A stretch of DNA of 64,000 bases from a virus: IMG/VR virus record IMGVR_UViG_3300017963_000207, positions 1 through 64,000 of that record, one strand, 5' to 3'. The notes under the pieces are model-generated. The model was not told where the DNA came from. It saw only the letters and a program-made list of their open reading frames with translations, and did not search any database. This document shows, piece after piece, positions 17,370 through 25,020 of the stretch. Made by a program: the position numbers and the translations under genes. The first letter of the stretch is position 1; each line of letters opens with the position of its first letter.

Positions 17370-18337
17370 CTAGCGGCGCCGAGCGCGCATCTTAGCCGCC
17401 TCGGCCTCTTGCCGCCTTCGCCGTTTGTCCTCTAAGTCTAGCTTCTTACGAACAAGCCTCCTGCGTCTAGTAGTTGGGATGCTCATGTAGTCCTGATAGG
17501 ACCCATGCCACACCTCCATCAGGTAGAAGATCTCTTCTTCGAGGCCCTCAGCACCGAGGACGGGAAGAAAAAACCCGCCTGGCTAACGTCCAGCTCCTCC
17601 TCAAACTCTAACCCACACTCGGGGCAGACCATCTCCAGAGAGGTATCCACACCCCCCTCAATATCCTCAAAGGCATCCCGCAGGGCGTTGCGGTCGCGAA
17701 GCCCGAGAGCCTGGACCATAGGCAACGTCGGCGGAGCCTCGTTGAGCATCTCCAGGCGCTGCAGAATGCCGAGCGACATAGCCTGCTTGGTGTTAGCGGC
17801 CTCCGCCAGGACCTCCTCGTCACGCCCTAGCAACGGGCGGTACCGCGCCACCTTGCCCGATGGGAGAGTAATGTCGTAGATGCGCTTCTTGGGGTTTGGC
17901 ATAGGCTTCACCTCAAGATCGGCTAGGTCCAACGTGAACAGCCCGCTGTACTTGCACTCCTCAGACGGACACTTCCCCCGGAAGGGGTAGGCATCTCCCA
18001 AGGATGTGCGACGAATCGCAAACATCAGGAAGATGCGGTCACCCACCGTCAGCTCGCCGGCAATGCCCGAGAGAGTCTTATTGTCCGTTATCGTGCCCAG
18101 CCGCGTCGTGCATGCTGAGATGAGCTTCCCTACCTTCTTGTGGCCCGGTACTGCCTTGGAGGCGAGCATGTCCTCCTCGTGCCCCGTAATCTCCCTTACA
18201 TCCACATCAACGTGGAGTACCCCCTCGGGGTCCAGATACCCGCAGGGCAACGTAAACATCCCAACGGAGCTTTTAGGCTCCTCCTGCTGTGCCTGCTGGA
18301 CCGCCTCCAGCACCTGGTCTCGTCCTTGATCTACCAT
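17370..18337 (-). CDS. Tail assembly chaperone, -1 frameshift fusion product (gpG-T type)
   Basis: Ribosomes shifting -1 at T TTT TTC (17573-17567) leave the 272-aa frame after codon 257 and read 65 more codons to TAG at 17370, giving 322 aa. The extension reads EGLEEEIFYLMEVWHGSYQD then YMSIPTTRRRRLVRKK and a basic helical tail. This is the pattern of the T/E' part of tail chaperones (FYL..h...sY.d...lP...R..l). Known: lambda G/GT, P2 E/E' and many myophages use this device just upstream of the tape measure gene, which is the arrangement here except for the inserted endonuclease. The extension has no start codon or ribosome site of its own. Confidence 0.85.
17519..18337 (-). CDS. Tail assembly chaperone, unshifted product (gpG type)
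   Basis: 272 aa. The zero-frame product ends 16 codons after the slippery site. Two Cys pairs (CPSEEC at ~124-129 and CPECGLEFEEEL near 240) suggest a zinc site, an addition to the minimal chaperone. The body (GRDEEVLAEAANTKQAMSLG..., ALRDAFEDIEGG) is helical. Role inferred from family and place: binds the tape measure protein and tube subunits during tail assembly. It starts 13 nt after the end of the RHH gene. Confidence 0.8.
   Translation of the reverse strand: MVDQGRDQVLEAVQQAQQEEPKSSVGMFTLPCGYLDPEGVLHVDVDVREITGHEEDMLASKAVPGHKKVGKLISACTTRLGTITDNKTLSGIAGELTVGDRIFLMFAIRRTSLGDAYPFRGKCPSEECKYSGLFTLDLADLEVKPMPNPKKRIYDITLPSGKVARYRPLLGRDEEVLAEAANTKQAMSLGILQRLEMLNEAPPTLPMVQALGLRDRNALRDAFEDIEGGVDTSLEMVCPECGLEFEEELDVSQAGFFFPSSVLRASKKRSST
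17567..17573 (-). other. Programmed -1 ribosomal frameshift site T TTT TTC
   Basis: In the zero frame the codons are GGT TTT TTC, so the heptamer T TTT TTC fits X XXY YYZ exactly. The -1 frame is open beyond it for 65 codons and encodes the chaperone-type C-terminus. No obvious downstream pseudoknot was worked out. Confidence 0.85.
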
Positions 18338-18350
18338 CGTCCCTTCCTAT

Positions 18351-18974
18351 CTAGTGCGCCCCAGCGCGATCTTTCAGTAAGCTGTCAGCCTCCTCCTCGT
18401 ACAGCCGGATAAGGGCCTTGAGGGAGTCTGTAACCGTAAGTCCTCGGGAGTTTACAAGCACCTTGAAGGTGGCATACGCCTGCCGGTCCACCCACACGTT
18501 GACCTTCACATCCGCACCCACGTCCTGCCAGCTGACAAGGTCATCAAAGCGCTCGGTGTCCCGCACGTACATCGACATGAGATAGCGCACCAGCGCCCCA
18601 GCGCTCCTGAAGCCGTTCAAGGCTTTGATCTTGTCGTACATCCGCCGGCTAACCCAGAAGTTCACCGGGCGCCGGGCCTCGCCGTTCGAGGTTGCCCGAG
18701 AGACCGCATCCCTCGCCATCTCGCACGCTCGGCACAGCACGCGGCCGTTGTCGATTGTGAGCTGGCCTCCGGCCTCCACCGGCACCAGCATTATCACCCG
18801 CAGCTTATGCTTTCCGCCGCAGTTAGAGCAGCAGTCCCGAGTATTCACGAGCACCTGCTTCTCCCACTCGGCCCGCAGCTGTCCGGGGGTCATCTTCGCC
18901 GGGTCGAGCCCCTTCAGAAACTCGATGTGCTCCTCCACCCCTACCTGAACCTTCGGCTCCTCATCCTTAGACAT
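18351..18974 (-). CDS. DNA-binding protein: degenerate HNH-type zinc module plus two RHH-like domains
   Basis: 207 aa. Residues ~48-88 look like an HNH zinc module (CCSNCGGKHKLRV... then DNGRVLCRACEMARDA) with both CxxC pairs kept. The expected DHI/HH catalytic histidine position reads VIMLVP, so nuclease activity is unlikely. Two ribbon-helix-helix-like units follow: VNFWVSRRMYDKIKALNGF (~103) and VNVWVDRQAYATFKVLVNS (~159), each strand then two helices, like CopG/Arc. A transcription or packaging regulator is inferred. It sits between a small tail gene and the chaperones. Confidence 0.7.
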   Translation of the reverse strand: MSKDEEPKVQVGVEEHIEFLKGLDPAKMTPGQLRAEWEKQVLVNTRDCCSNCGGKHKLRVIMLVPVEAGGQLTIDNGRVLCRACEMARDAVSRATSNGEARRPVNFWVSRRMYDKIKALNGFRSAGALVRYLMSMYVRDTERFDDLVSWQDVGADVKVNVWVDRQAYATFKVLVNSRGLTVTDSLKALIRLYEEEADSLLKDRAGAH

Positions 18975-19390
18975 TACCCTCTCCTTTGATCAAAAAGGCG
19001 GCGAAGCTCGGGTGGCTGCTCCTCAGCGGGCACGTCCCGCACCTTGCGAATATCCGTCCCCCGCAACCGCACCCACTCCCACGCAACCTCAGCCGAGCAC
19101 GCATCCAGATCCAACGGCAGACTAAACACCTCATCAAACGCCGCGGTCACGCACCGCGCGCGGCCTGCGGGGGTGTACATCCACACGTCCACCACGGTGG
19201 CCTCGATCAGATACGACGCCAACGTCCGCACGTCCGCCTTGTGCGCGGCCCCAATCCAGATATCCCCGTCGAAGATGTCACTGAACACCACCGACGCGCT
19301 AAACCACTCATCCACCGACTCGTCATAGCCGAGAGCGCAGAGCGCGAAGCGGTGGCTAAGATACACGTCGGTCACACGTGACCTTGCCAT
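18974..19390 (-). CDS. Unknown protein in tail cluster
   Basis: 138 aa. It begins MARSRVTDVYLSHRFAL and has a mixed alpha/beta pattern with many aromatics (WMYTPAGRARC, VAWEWVRLRG). There is no Cys cluster, membrane segment or known motif. Stop and next start overlap at 18974. The 91-nt leader contains two TACCTC/GAGGTA inverted repeats and an AGGAAAGGA-type ribosome site. Possibly a tail terminator or chaperone accessory by place only. Confidence 0.6.
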   Translation of the reverse strand: MARSRVTDVYLSHRFALCALGYDESVDEWFSASVVFSDIFDGDIWIGAAHKADVRTLASYLIEATVVDVWMYTPAGRARCVTAAFDEVFSLPLDLDACSAEVAWEWVRLRGTDIRKVRDVPAEEQPPELRRLFDQRRG

Positions 19391-19426
19391 ACCCTTGGTC
19401 CTTTCCTGTAGTGTGTACCTGGAGGT

Positions 19427-19444
19427 TACCTCACCTTTGAGGTA
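19427..19444. promoter_or_regulatory. Inverted repeat TACCTCA-CCTT-TGAGGTA
   Basis: Perfect 7-bp arms, 4-nt spacer, in the leader of the gene starting at 19390. First of four related elements (19427, 19461, 22118, 22840), all in intergenic leaders of tail genes. Hairpin in RNA or operator in DNA. Confidence 0.6.
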
Positions 19445-19460
19445 GGGCCAAGCGCGAAAG

Positions 19461-19479
19461 CTACCTCAGCATCGAGGTA
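19461..19479. promoter_or_regulatory. Inverted repeat CTACCTC-N6-GAGGTA
   Basis: Second copy of the element, 17 nt from the first, same leader. The arms TACCTC and GAGGTA match the copies at 22118 and 22840. There is no T-run on the minus strand side, so a simple terminator is not favoured. Confidence 0.55.
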
Positions 19480-19481
19480 AG

Positions 19482-19703
19482 CTACCTGCGCCGTCGGCGC
19501 AGCCGCTGGAGCTGCTCCTCTACACGCCGAAGCAGCTCCTCATCCTCCTCGTCTCCATCGGCATCGGGGTAGGAGGGAAAGGTACGACGGAGGGGCGTCC
19601 CCAACGGGACCGTATAACCTCCAGCGCTACCCGACGTGGTCTGCTCATCACTCCGCTTTCCGCGGCCCAGAAGGGACAGTAAGGCGGCTTTTGCAATAGC
19701 CAT
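19482..19703 (-). CDS. Small basic-tailed protein
   Basis: 73 aa (MAIAKAALLSLLGRGKRSDE..., then a Glu/Asp stretch and a final Arg run RLRRRRR). Unknown. It could be a short linker or connector protein. The ribosome site is weak, so the call rests mainly on the intact frame between two real genes and the leader motifs on its downstream side. Confidence 0.5.
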   Translation of the reverse strand: MAIAKAALLSLLGRGKRSDEQTTSGSAGGYTVPLGTPLRRTFPSYPDADGDEEDEELLRRVEEQLQRLRRRRR

Positions 19704-19765
19704 AGGCTCAGGGTACCCCAGAGCAGTAAGGACGTCTAGGAGGCGCCTAGGCGCCGAGACGACGC

Positions 19766-20479
19766 CTACCCACCAAGGGTGATCTCCTCAAACATATCAA
19801 CCGCGAGCTCTAGCTCCGCGACATGGACAGCGGATGAGTCGCCAGCCATGTCGGTACCTGCCTTGTACCGGACGGGTATAGCCCCCTGCAGCACATAGGC
19901 CCGCGCAGGGACGCGAATAGCAAACTGAAAAGGGCCGACGTTGGTAGTAAGGGCTGTTGCGGCCGCCAGGCCCACCGAGGCAGCTACCCCTGCTGCCAGC
20001 TGGATGGGGTTGACCCCTCCAACACCCGCGGCCATCACCGCCAGCCCGGCCACCCCGCCCAGCTCCGTCACCGCTACCAGGGGGTTGTCACTTATCCCCG
20101 AGCTAGCAAAGAACTGGATGAGCATCAGCGTGCGCCGAGGCGTAGGACCGGCATCCCCAAGCCCAATGGGCGCAAACGACGTGCTCGTCATATCCCCCGA
20201 GATTGAGGCTATGATCCAGCGCCAAAAGTCGTTGTCGTAGAAGAACACCCCGCGGCTAAGAGTGATGTTGCCGATGCTCCCCCGCCTCACCACCTTACGC
20301 GTAAAGTACCAGTTGCCCTCGTTTACGTCCTGGGTCTCCAGCGATATCTCGGGCGCCGTTATCGCCGAGAAACCAAACAGAGGCGTAAGTATGGGCATAC
20401 CCATCGTGTCGCTCGGCCCGACATCCATAAGCCAGAAGCAGTGGCTCTGTAAAGGATCACCGAATTTAGTCCTAGGCAT
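19766..20479 (-). CDS. Tail tube protein, T4 gp19-like (paralogue 1)
   Basis: 237 aa. FWLMDVGPSD, PLFGFSAITAPEISLETQDV and NITLSRGVFFYDNDFWRW match the phage_T4_gp19 tail tube family. An Ala/Gly-rich insertion (VAGLAVMAAGVGGVNPIQLA, ~125-165) enlarges it. The first 13 codons repeat, with synonymous changes, a fragment at 21370-21420, showing that this gene was split by the LAGLIDADG endonuclease gene upstream and given a new 5' end. ATG at 20479 overlaps the endonuclease stop; GAGGGAGAG precedes it. Confidence 0.88.
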   Translation of the reverse strand: MPRTKFGDPLQSHCFWLMDVGPSDTMGMPILTPLFGFSAITAPEISLETQDVNEGNWYFTRKVVRRGSIGNITLSRGVFFYDNDFWRWIIASISGDMTSTSFAPIGLGDAGPTPRRTLMLIQFFASSGISDNPLVAVTELGGVAGLAVMAAGVGGVNPIQLAAGVAASVGLAAATALTTNVGPFQFAIRVPARAYVLQGAIPVRYKAGTDMAGDSSAVHVAELELAVDMFEEITLGG

Positions 20480-21353
20480 GTCTCTCCCTCAGCTCCACGA
20501 AACGCCAATACTTCCGACCTCCCCGGATGCTACTAGGAACACCACCCCATAGCCACCTACCCAAGCCCACCGCTTGTGACCCATACACCCCAACCACGTA
20601 TACCGGAGGCCCTCCTGGGCGCCGCACGGCCTCTTGTAGATTCCCACGCGTCCCTGTCACCTCCCGAACCACTCGCAAAAGCTCCTCCATGAACAGCCTA
20701 CTGGCCGATGTCGCACGAAGCGTCACCCTCCTCTGGCCATTTGCGGTGCTCTCACTCACACACCCATCCGCCTCCCAGAAACCCCGCACGAAGTGAGACC
20801 TCAGCCCAGAGGGGAGGCTTCCGGGCCACCGCATGTCGTGAGTCTTAGCAGGCCCCAACCCAAAAACCTCCAAAGACTGCGCGAAGCGCACATTGTGAAA
20901 ACGCACGGCATGGCAGCCCCCCGTTAAACACCTAATGCGGTGGTCCGCACCAAGGACGGCACAGACCTTCTCACACACATCCAGGTCTCCCGCCAGCTCC
21001 ACCCCGTAGACCCGCCCCTTACGTCGACACACACAACCGTCGCCGTAAAGAAGACCGAGAACCCAGGCCCCGGCTGGTGTAAGAGCCCCTCGGAAGTAGC
21101 CCTCGTTCATGTGGTAGCGCCGTCGCCGGTCCCCGTCCCGAGAGGCATTGCGAGCCCCCGTGCGATACGCACGCCGAAGCCCCGCACTCTTCGAAAGCTT
21201 TATCCCCGCTGCACGGGCCCACGACCGCACAGCCCCAGCCGACGCCCCCACGGAGGCCGCCACCTCCACGGGAAAGCCTCCCTCCTGCAGCAACCGCACC
21301 GCCTGCTCCCTAACCTCGACAGGATAGCCCATAGCCAACTGTAACGTGGCCAC
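20472..21353 (-). CDS. LAGLIDADG homing endonuclease inserted in the tail tube gene
   Basis: 293 aa from a GTG at 21353 (an ATG at 21332 is possible). An N-terminal transposase-type HTH (~10-55, REQAVRLLQEGGFPVEVAAS) is followed by two LAGLIDADG helices: AWVLGLLYGDGCV (~97) and HFVRGFWEADGCV (~187). The two copies indicate a monomeric enzyme. Its 5' flank holds a remnant of the tail tube start and its 3' end overlaps the regenerated tail tube start, so the target was about codon 13 of that gene (inference). Mobility by homing. Confidence 0.88.
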   Translation of the reverse strand: MATLQLAMGYPVEVREQAVRLLQEGGFPVEVAASVGASAGAVRSWARAAGIKLSKSAGLRRAYRTGARNASRDGDRRRRYHMNEGYFRGALTPAGAWVLGLLYGDGCVCRRKGRVYGVELAGDLDVCEKVCAVLGADHRIRCLTGGCHAVRFHNVRFAQSLEVFGLGPAKTHDMRWPGSLPSGLRSHFVRGFWEADGCVSESTANGQRRVTLRATSASRLFMEELLRVVREVTGTRGNLQEAVRRPGGPPVYVVGVYGSQAVGLGRWLWGGVPSSIRGGRKYWRFVELRERHA

Positions 21354-21369
21354 TACCCTGTATCAACAT

Positions 21370-21420
21370 CTAAGGGCCAACATGAGCTTGTAACGGGTCC
21401 CCAAACTTCGTCCTGGGCAT
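21370..21420 (-). pseudogene. Orphaned 5' fragment of the tail tube gene
   Basis: ATG with GAGGAGCT ribosome site; reads MPRTKFGDPLQAHVGP then stop. The first 11 residues are identical to the intact tail tube protein, yet 8 of those 11 codons differ at the third base. It may still be translated as a 16-aa peptide. It marks the original start of the tail tube gene before endonuclease insertion. Confidence 0.8.
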
Positions 21421-21512
21421 AGCTCCTCGACGTTCAAACGCGTAAGAGGCCACCAGCGCGAGGCGCAGGTAGCCTCACGACCGGACACACATTGACCCCG
21501 CTAACGCTGCGA

Positions 21513-22094
21513 CTACGCCGCAGCGTTACCCCGCACCGTCATACGCTCGACGGTTATGGTCATCTCAGCAACTGCGATGTCGCTGGAGGTTGCATCCAGG
21601 TCAGAGGAGGGCTTGCAGGAGGACGGAAAGCAATTCCACAGCTGGTATTGCTTCGCCCCTACCAAGGAGTCCACGTCAACCACCGTCGTCCCCACAGACG
21701 GTAGGTAATCACTGCGGTGGTAGTGGTTGATAGTCACATCCCCGCGGTAATTAGCCCCCACCGCCGCCTCGGAGCCCTCAACGCATGAGAGGGCCCAATC
21801 CCACATAGCCGTATCCAGCCGAACCACGCCCCGGCTGAGAGTGCAATCACCCACCGTGGGGTTGCCGGGGAACTTCATCGGGTAGATGTACGTGCCCTCC
21901 TTATACTCGACGGCCTCGATCGAGATATCCGGAATAGAGCAGGCTGTGAAGCCCGCCTGCGGACGTGCCTGGGTCCCTGCAGGCTCCTCGGGACCGCTCC
22001 GCGTGCCGGGGACAAGTGGGTCCACCTGCTCTGAGTTGGCCACGGTCACGTGGAACCGCATATTGTGTAGGAAGTCTGATGATGCTGGTCGCAT
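21513..22094 (-). CDS. Tail tube protein, T4 gp19-like (paralogue 2)
   Basis: 193 aa. The family pattern recurs: MRFHVTVANSEQVDP, FTACSIPDISIEAVEYKEGT, then DCTLSRGVVRLDTAMWDWAL. It is shorter than paralogue 1 and ends ELTV-like (AVAEMTITVERMTVRG). Two tube-family genes side by side may make tube and tail-end (terminator or initiator) rings; which is the major tube is unknown. The leader contains a CTACCTC-A-GAGGTAG hairpin. Confidence 0.85.
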   Translation of the reverse strand: MRPASSDFLHNMRFHVTVANSEQVDPLVPGTRSGPEEPAGTQARPQAGFTACSIPDISIEAVEYKEGTYIYPMKFPGNPTVGDCTLSRGVVRLDTAMWDWALSCVEGSEAAVGANYRGDVTINHYHRSDYLPSVGTTVVDVDSLVGAKQYQLWNCFPSSCKPSSDLDATSSDIAVAEMTITVERMTVRGNAAA

Positions 22095-22117
22095 GTGTTC
22101 TCTCCTATTTCCCGAGT

Positions 22118-22132
22118 CTACCTCAGAGGTAG
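22118..22132. promoter_or_regulatory. Perfect inverted repeat CTACCTC-A-GAGGTAG
   Basis: Third copy of the tail-leader element, 7-bp arms with a 1-nt centre, 23 nt before the start of the second tube gene. The tight centre favours a DNA operator over an RNA hairpin. Confidence 0.6.
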
Positions 22133-22182
22133 AGTAAGCGGTAGTCTAACCGGCCTCTGCGACCCGCACCAGATCTAAGACC

Positions 22183-22794
22183 CTACAGCTCGGGACGGAT
22201 GGTAAGCACAAGCTCACCCCCCACTCCGTCGTCGGAGCGGCGCACGAAAAGGCCCTTCGTAGGCCCCGGTGTAGCAATTGCTGTAGCTATCTCCACATTA
22301 GGTGAGCGCCCGATAGCGGCCGCTGTGGTCGAAGCTAGTAGAGTACCAGCACCGCCTGGCTCATCCCTTACCTCGACCGATGCTGCTCCCACGGCCACCG
22401 CAATGTACGCCACCATGTCCAGAACCCGCATCTTAAACGGAAGGGCCCCCACCGGGTAAACCTCCACATCGTCAGGAGCACCCCCACCACCCGCAGCAAA
22501 AGCCTTGTAGATCACCGCAAGACCCGCCACAGGCACCGCCGGGTCCACCGGCGCAAGGTCTCCTGCCTCCACCGAGGCAGGAGGTGCCTGCAGGCCCGAC
22601 CCCACCTCATCAGCATCATAGGCGACCGAGAGCGTCACCTTGCCCGCAGCCATTGCGGCCTGAAGCGACCGCATCGCAGACAGCTCGGAGGCCGCTCGCT
22701 CGATCTCCTTCGATTCACCAACCGCAATAGAGGTGTACAGGTCCCGAAGATACACGTCCTCCGTGGACACGTTCGTGATGTTCAACGTCGCCAT
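22183..22794 (-). CDS. Structural protein with 'N..G-DLYTSIAVGES' N-terminal domain
   Basis: 203 aa. The N-terminal ~65 residues (NVSTEDVYLRDLYTSIAVGE... MAAGKVTLSVAYD) form a small beta-domain also recognisable at the start of the 116-aa and, more weakly, the 292-aa and 139-aa genes. The C-terminal part is Ala/Val/Gly-rich and beta-prone, with EVRDEPGGAGTLLAS. Probably a decoration or fibre-type virion protein. Leader with inverted repeat at 22840. Confidence 0.65.
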   Translation of the reverse strand: MATLNITNVSTEDVYLRDLYTSIAVGESKEIERAASELSAMRSLQAAMAAGKVTLSVAYDADEVGSGLQAPPASVEAGDLAPVDPAVPVAGLAVIYKAFAAGGGGAPDDVEVYPVGALPFKMRVLDMVAYIAVAVGAASVEVRDEPGGAGTLLASTTAAAIGRSPNVEIATAIATPGPTKGLFVRRSDDGVGGELVLTIRPEL

Positions 22795-22839
22795 GTTTGT
22801 CCCGTCGTCCTTTCTACAACCCTCGTCCTATCATAAACC

Positions 22840-22859
22840 CTACCTCACTGTCGAGGTAG
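22840..22859. promoter_or_regulatory. Inverted repeat CTACCTC-ACTGTC-GAGGTAG
   Basis: Fourth copy, 7-bp perfect arms, in the 75-nt leader between the 292-aa gene stop and the 203-aa gene start. Same consensus and orientation context as the copies at 19427-22132. Confidence 0.6.
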
Positions 22860-22869
22860 AGTACACCCA

Positions 22870-23748
22870 CTAGGACAGAGTATGCGAATGCGCTGTCTGC
22901 GTAGGCGTCATTGAATAGCGGTAAAAGAAGTCGTAGACATGCGCACCGTTAGGAGCCGTCGTGGGATTGATACTCTTAGCAGTAGTATCTACACCTGCGA
23001 CTGTCTCATCCGCCGCATCTACCACGGTCTTTGCAACAGCAAATGATGCGGCGGCTAAGGGCACGGGCATACCTAACGCAGAGCCTACTCCCACACTAAC
23101 CAGGTCGGCCCCAGTTGCACCAGCCAACCCAACAATGGTCGCCGATGTGATCGTCGCATAGGCATAGGTGGTATCCTTGGTAGCCGTTCCCCCAGTAAGG
23201 TCCACCGACTCATTGATGGCATCCCCACCAGCCCCCACTCCAACGATATCCAAAGTCCCTGCGGTTACGGAGGCATCTGCGTCAACGATGTCCACCTGCA
23301 GCTTTCGAGGGTAGTCCGGCTGTCCCGCAAGTACCTGAGCCCCATCGGCCATTGCTACCTGCGCTACAATGCTCACCAGCTCAGCTGCTATAGGCGCATC
23401 AATGTGAGCCGGACTAGCCATCAACAACGGTTGGTTGACTGCCGTCTGGTTATCCACTGCGAGCGCATCAGAACCACCAGCCGCATGCGTCGACTTGTGC
23501 AATCCGGGTGCAGGACCCTCAACAGTAAGGGTACCTACTGCATACTCGGGATCGCTAGTCCACTCATACACAAGCGTACCTGCACGCTGGGCCTCCAACG
23601 CCGTGTAATCAGGCCCTGTGAGCCCTCTAAGCTCCGACGTCACGTCAACCCGAGTTGGCGGGGTAGTGCTCGCAGGAATTGTCCGAGCAGGATTACCAGC
23701 AGCAAGAACCACCGGCGCACCCGTTAAATTGTAAACATAAAGTGCCAT
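22870..23748 (-). CDS. Structural protein, beta-rich, likely virion surface
   Basis: 292 aa. It contains GLHKSTHAAGGSDALAVDNQ, a HxxTHxxGGxDAL phrase frequent in phage tail and fibre proteins. Three Thr/Val/Ala-rich beta segments follow (VDIVDADASVTAGTLDIVGV; TKDTTYAYATITSATIVGL), then an aromatic C-terminus (YDFFYRYSMTPTQTAHSHT). No enzyme motif. It sits with related small proteins just below the sheath gene. Confidence 0.7.
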   Translation of the reverse strand: MALYVYNLTGAPVVLAAGNPARTIPASTTPPTRVDVTSELRGLTGPDYTALEAQRAGTLVYEWTSDPEYAVGTLTVEGPAPGLHKSTHAAGGSDALAVDNQTAVNQPLLMASPAHIDAPIAAELVSIVAQVAMADGAQVLAGQPDYPRKLQVDIVDADASVTAGTLDIVGVGAGGDAINESVDLTGGTATKDTTYAYATITSATIVGLAGATGADLVSVGVGSALGMPVPLAAASFAVAKTVVDAADETVAGVDTTAKSINPTTAPNGAHVYDFFYRYSMTPTQTAHSHTLS

Positions 23749-23789
23749 ATCGCCCCTTTGTTAGCTCTAGGTTAGAGTTAGACCCCAGC

Positions 23790-24140
23790 CTAAGTGATGA
23801 CGCCTGCCGCGTCCCGCCAATTCGTGCCGTCAGTCCAGTTGAGGGCCTGGTCGTCAGTGTTCCAGATGGCCGAGTAGATCGGGAAGGCTGATGCAGCAGG
23901 GCGCCCTACGTTGCTATAGGCACCCACCACGTGCCCACCACCAAAGCCGCCATCGTCGCCCGTCTCCGTGGCAAAGGTCAAAGTGATGTCCCCTGCAATG
24001 ATCTTCTTGTTTAGCTCCAGGTCTCCCCGAAGATCCTCTAACGTCCGCGAAGCCGTCACAGACTCCCCAGCATCCAGCTGCTTGTACAGCTGGCTGATGA
24101 AGGTCTGCGTGCTACCTGCGTTGGTGAAGGTTACTAGCAT
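23790..24140 (-). CDS. Small structural protein, related N-terminal domain
   Basis: 116 aa. The N-terminus (VTFTNAGSTQTFISQLYKQL... AGDITLTFATETG) parallels that of the 203-aa gene, while the C-terminus (YSAIWNTDDQALNWTDGTNW) looks like a short fibre-type module. AGTGACAC-type leader, moderate ribosome site. Virion component by context. Confidence 0.65.
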   Translation of the reverse strand: MLVTFTNAGSTQTFISQLYKQLDAGESVTASRTLEDLRGDLELNKKIIAGDITLTFATETGDDGGFGGGHVVGAYSNVGRPAASAFPIYSAIWNTDDQALNWTDGTNWRDAAGVIT

Positions 24141-24269
24141 GTGTCACTCCAGCTTGTGTGTGATCGCACCCACACACGCGGGCGCGTAGTCCGGCACTAA
24201 TCTACCTCATCTCCAGCCTAGCACACCAGCTTTTGATCCCCCAAGCCTCCTGTAACCGCCCGAAAGACC

Positions 24270-24596
24270 CTACTCAACGCGTATCAGGCTGCTGAAGCTC
24301 GACGTATGGTGTGGCTTGGCAATAATGGTATCCAGCCGCTCCGGCCACTGCTGGTTAATCCGGCCGTTCGCCTTCAGGTGCTTGGCTATCTTGGCCGCCT
24401 CCTCGGGCGAGAAAGGCTCATAGCGCGTGATATCCGCGTACTTCCGGTTGATGCGCTTGACACTCACGGAGCGATCACCCACCAGCTTGCGGATATCCTT
24501 CCGGAGCTGCGCCACGTCTGCCTTCGTCGCCCAGCTCAGCGCCTCACCCAGCTCCCGCCGAATATCCTCAAGCAGCCTGTTTAGCTCTCTGTTCAT
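24270..24596 (-). CDS. Small helical protein, paralogue of next upstream gene
   Basis: 108 aa, starting MNRELNRLLEDIRRELGEAL. The 125-aa gene upstream starts MNRAINHLLEQVLAELSEAE, a clear paralogue at the N-terminus. Both contain KRINRKY/YKRIASR-type basic segments. GAGGAAGCG precedes the ATG. The leader repeats 25 bp of the endonuclease 3' end. Function unknown. Confidence 0.6.
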   Translation of the reverse strand: MNRELNRLLEDIRRELGEALSWATKADVAQLRKDIRKLVGDRSVSVKRINRKYADITRYEPFSPEEAAKIAKHLKANGRINQQWPERLDTIIAKPHHTSSFSSLIRVE

Positions 24597-24601
24597 CGCT
24601 T

Positions 24602-24626
24602 CCTCACGCAGCCTTCAACGACGCCA
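24602..24626. repeat. 25-bp direct repeat, copy 1
   Basis: CCTCACGCAGCCTTCAACGA followed by CGCCA; matches 25021-25045 with one mismatch. Here it is non-coding leader; in copy 2 it encodes the last residues of the endonuclease (ASLKAA, stop). Confidence 0.85.
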
Positions 24627-24635
24627 CCAGTCATC

Positions 24636-25013
24636 TCACCTAACAATACTAAATCCTGCAGCGCGCGATCGCGAACGCCGCGCAACAGGCGTGAACGGTT
24701 TCACATAGTCTCCTCCCCCCCGCGCAGCCCGCGCCCCCTCAAACTCTAGACTCTTCCCACCAAACCACTCCGCAACCGTCCGCGGATAACGCTTGATAAG
24801 GCTACGTATGCGCGCCACTGGTAGGGGACAGCGAGACGCTATCCGCTTGTACTCCATCGAGGACGGCGCCTGACCACCATAAGCGACACGGATGAGGCGC
24901 TTAACCTCGTCCTCAATCTCCTGAAGGTCCTCAACGTCCGCAATTAGAACCTTCTCCGCTTCGCTAAGCTCCGCCAGCACCTGCTCCAAGAGATGGTTGA
25001 TCGCTCTGTTCAT
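24636..25013 (-). CDS. Small helical/basic protein, tandem paralogue
   Basis: 125 aa. Helical N-terminus similar to the 108-aa gene, and a basic C-terminal half (FTPVARRSRSRAAGFSIVR) that may bind nucleic acid. GAGGTAGGAAG ribosome site. Probably duplicated together with its leader; the repeat at 24602/25021 marks the unit. Function unknown. Confidence 0.6.
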   Translation of the reverse strand: MNRAINHLLEQVLAELSEAEKVLIADVEDLQEIEDEVKRLIRVAYGGQAPSSMEYKRIASRCPLPVARIRSLIKRYPRTVAEWFGGKSLEFEGARAARGGGDYVKPFTPVARRSRSRAAGFSIVR

Positions 25014-25020
25014 CTTCCTA

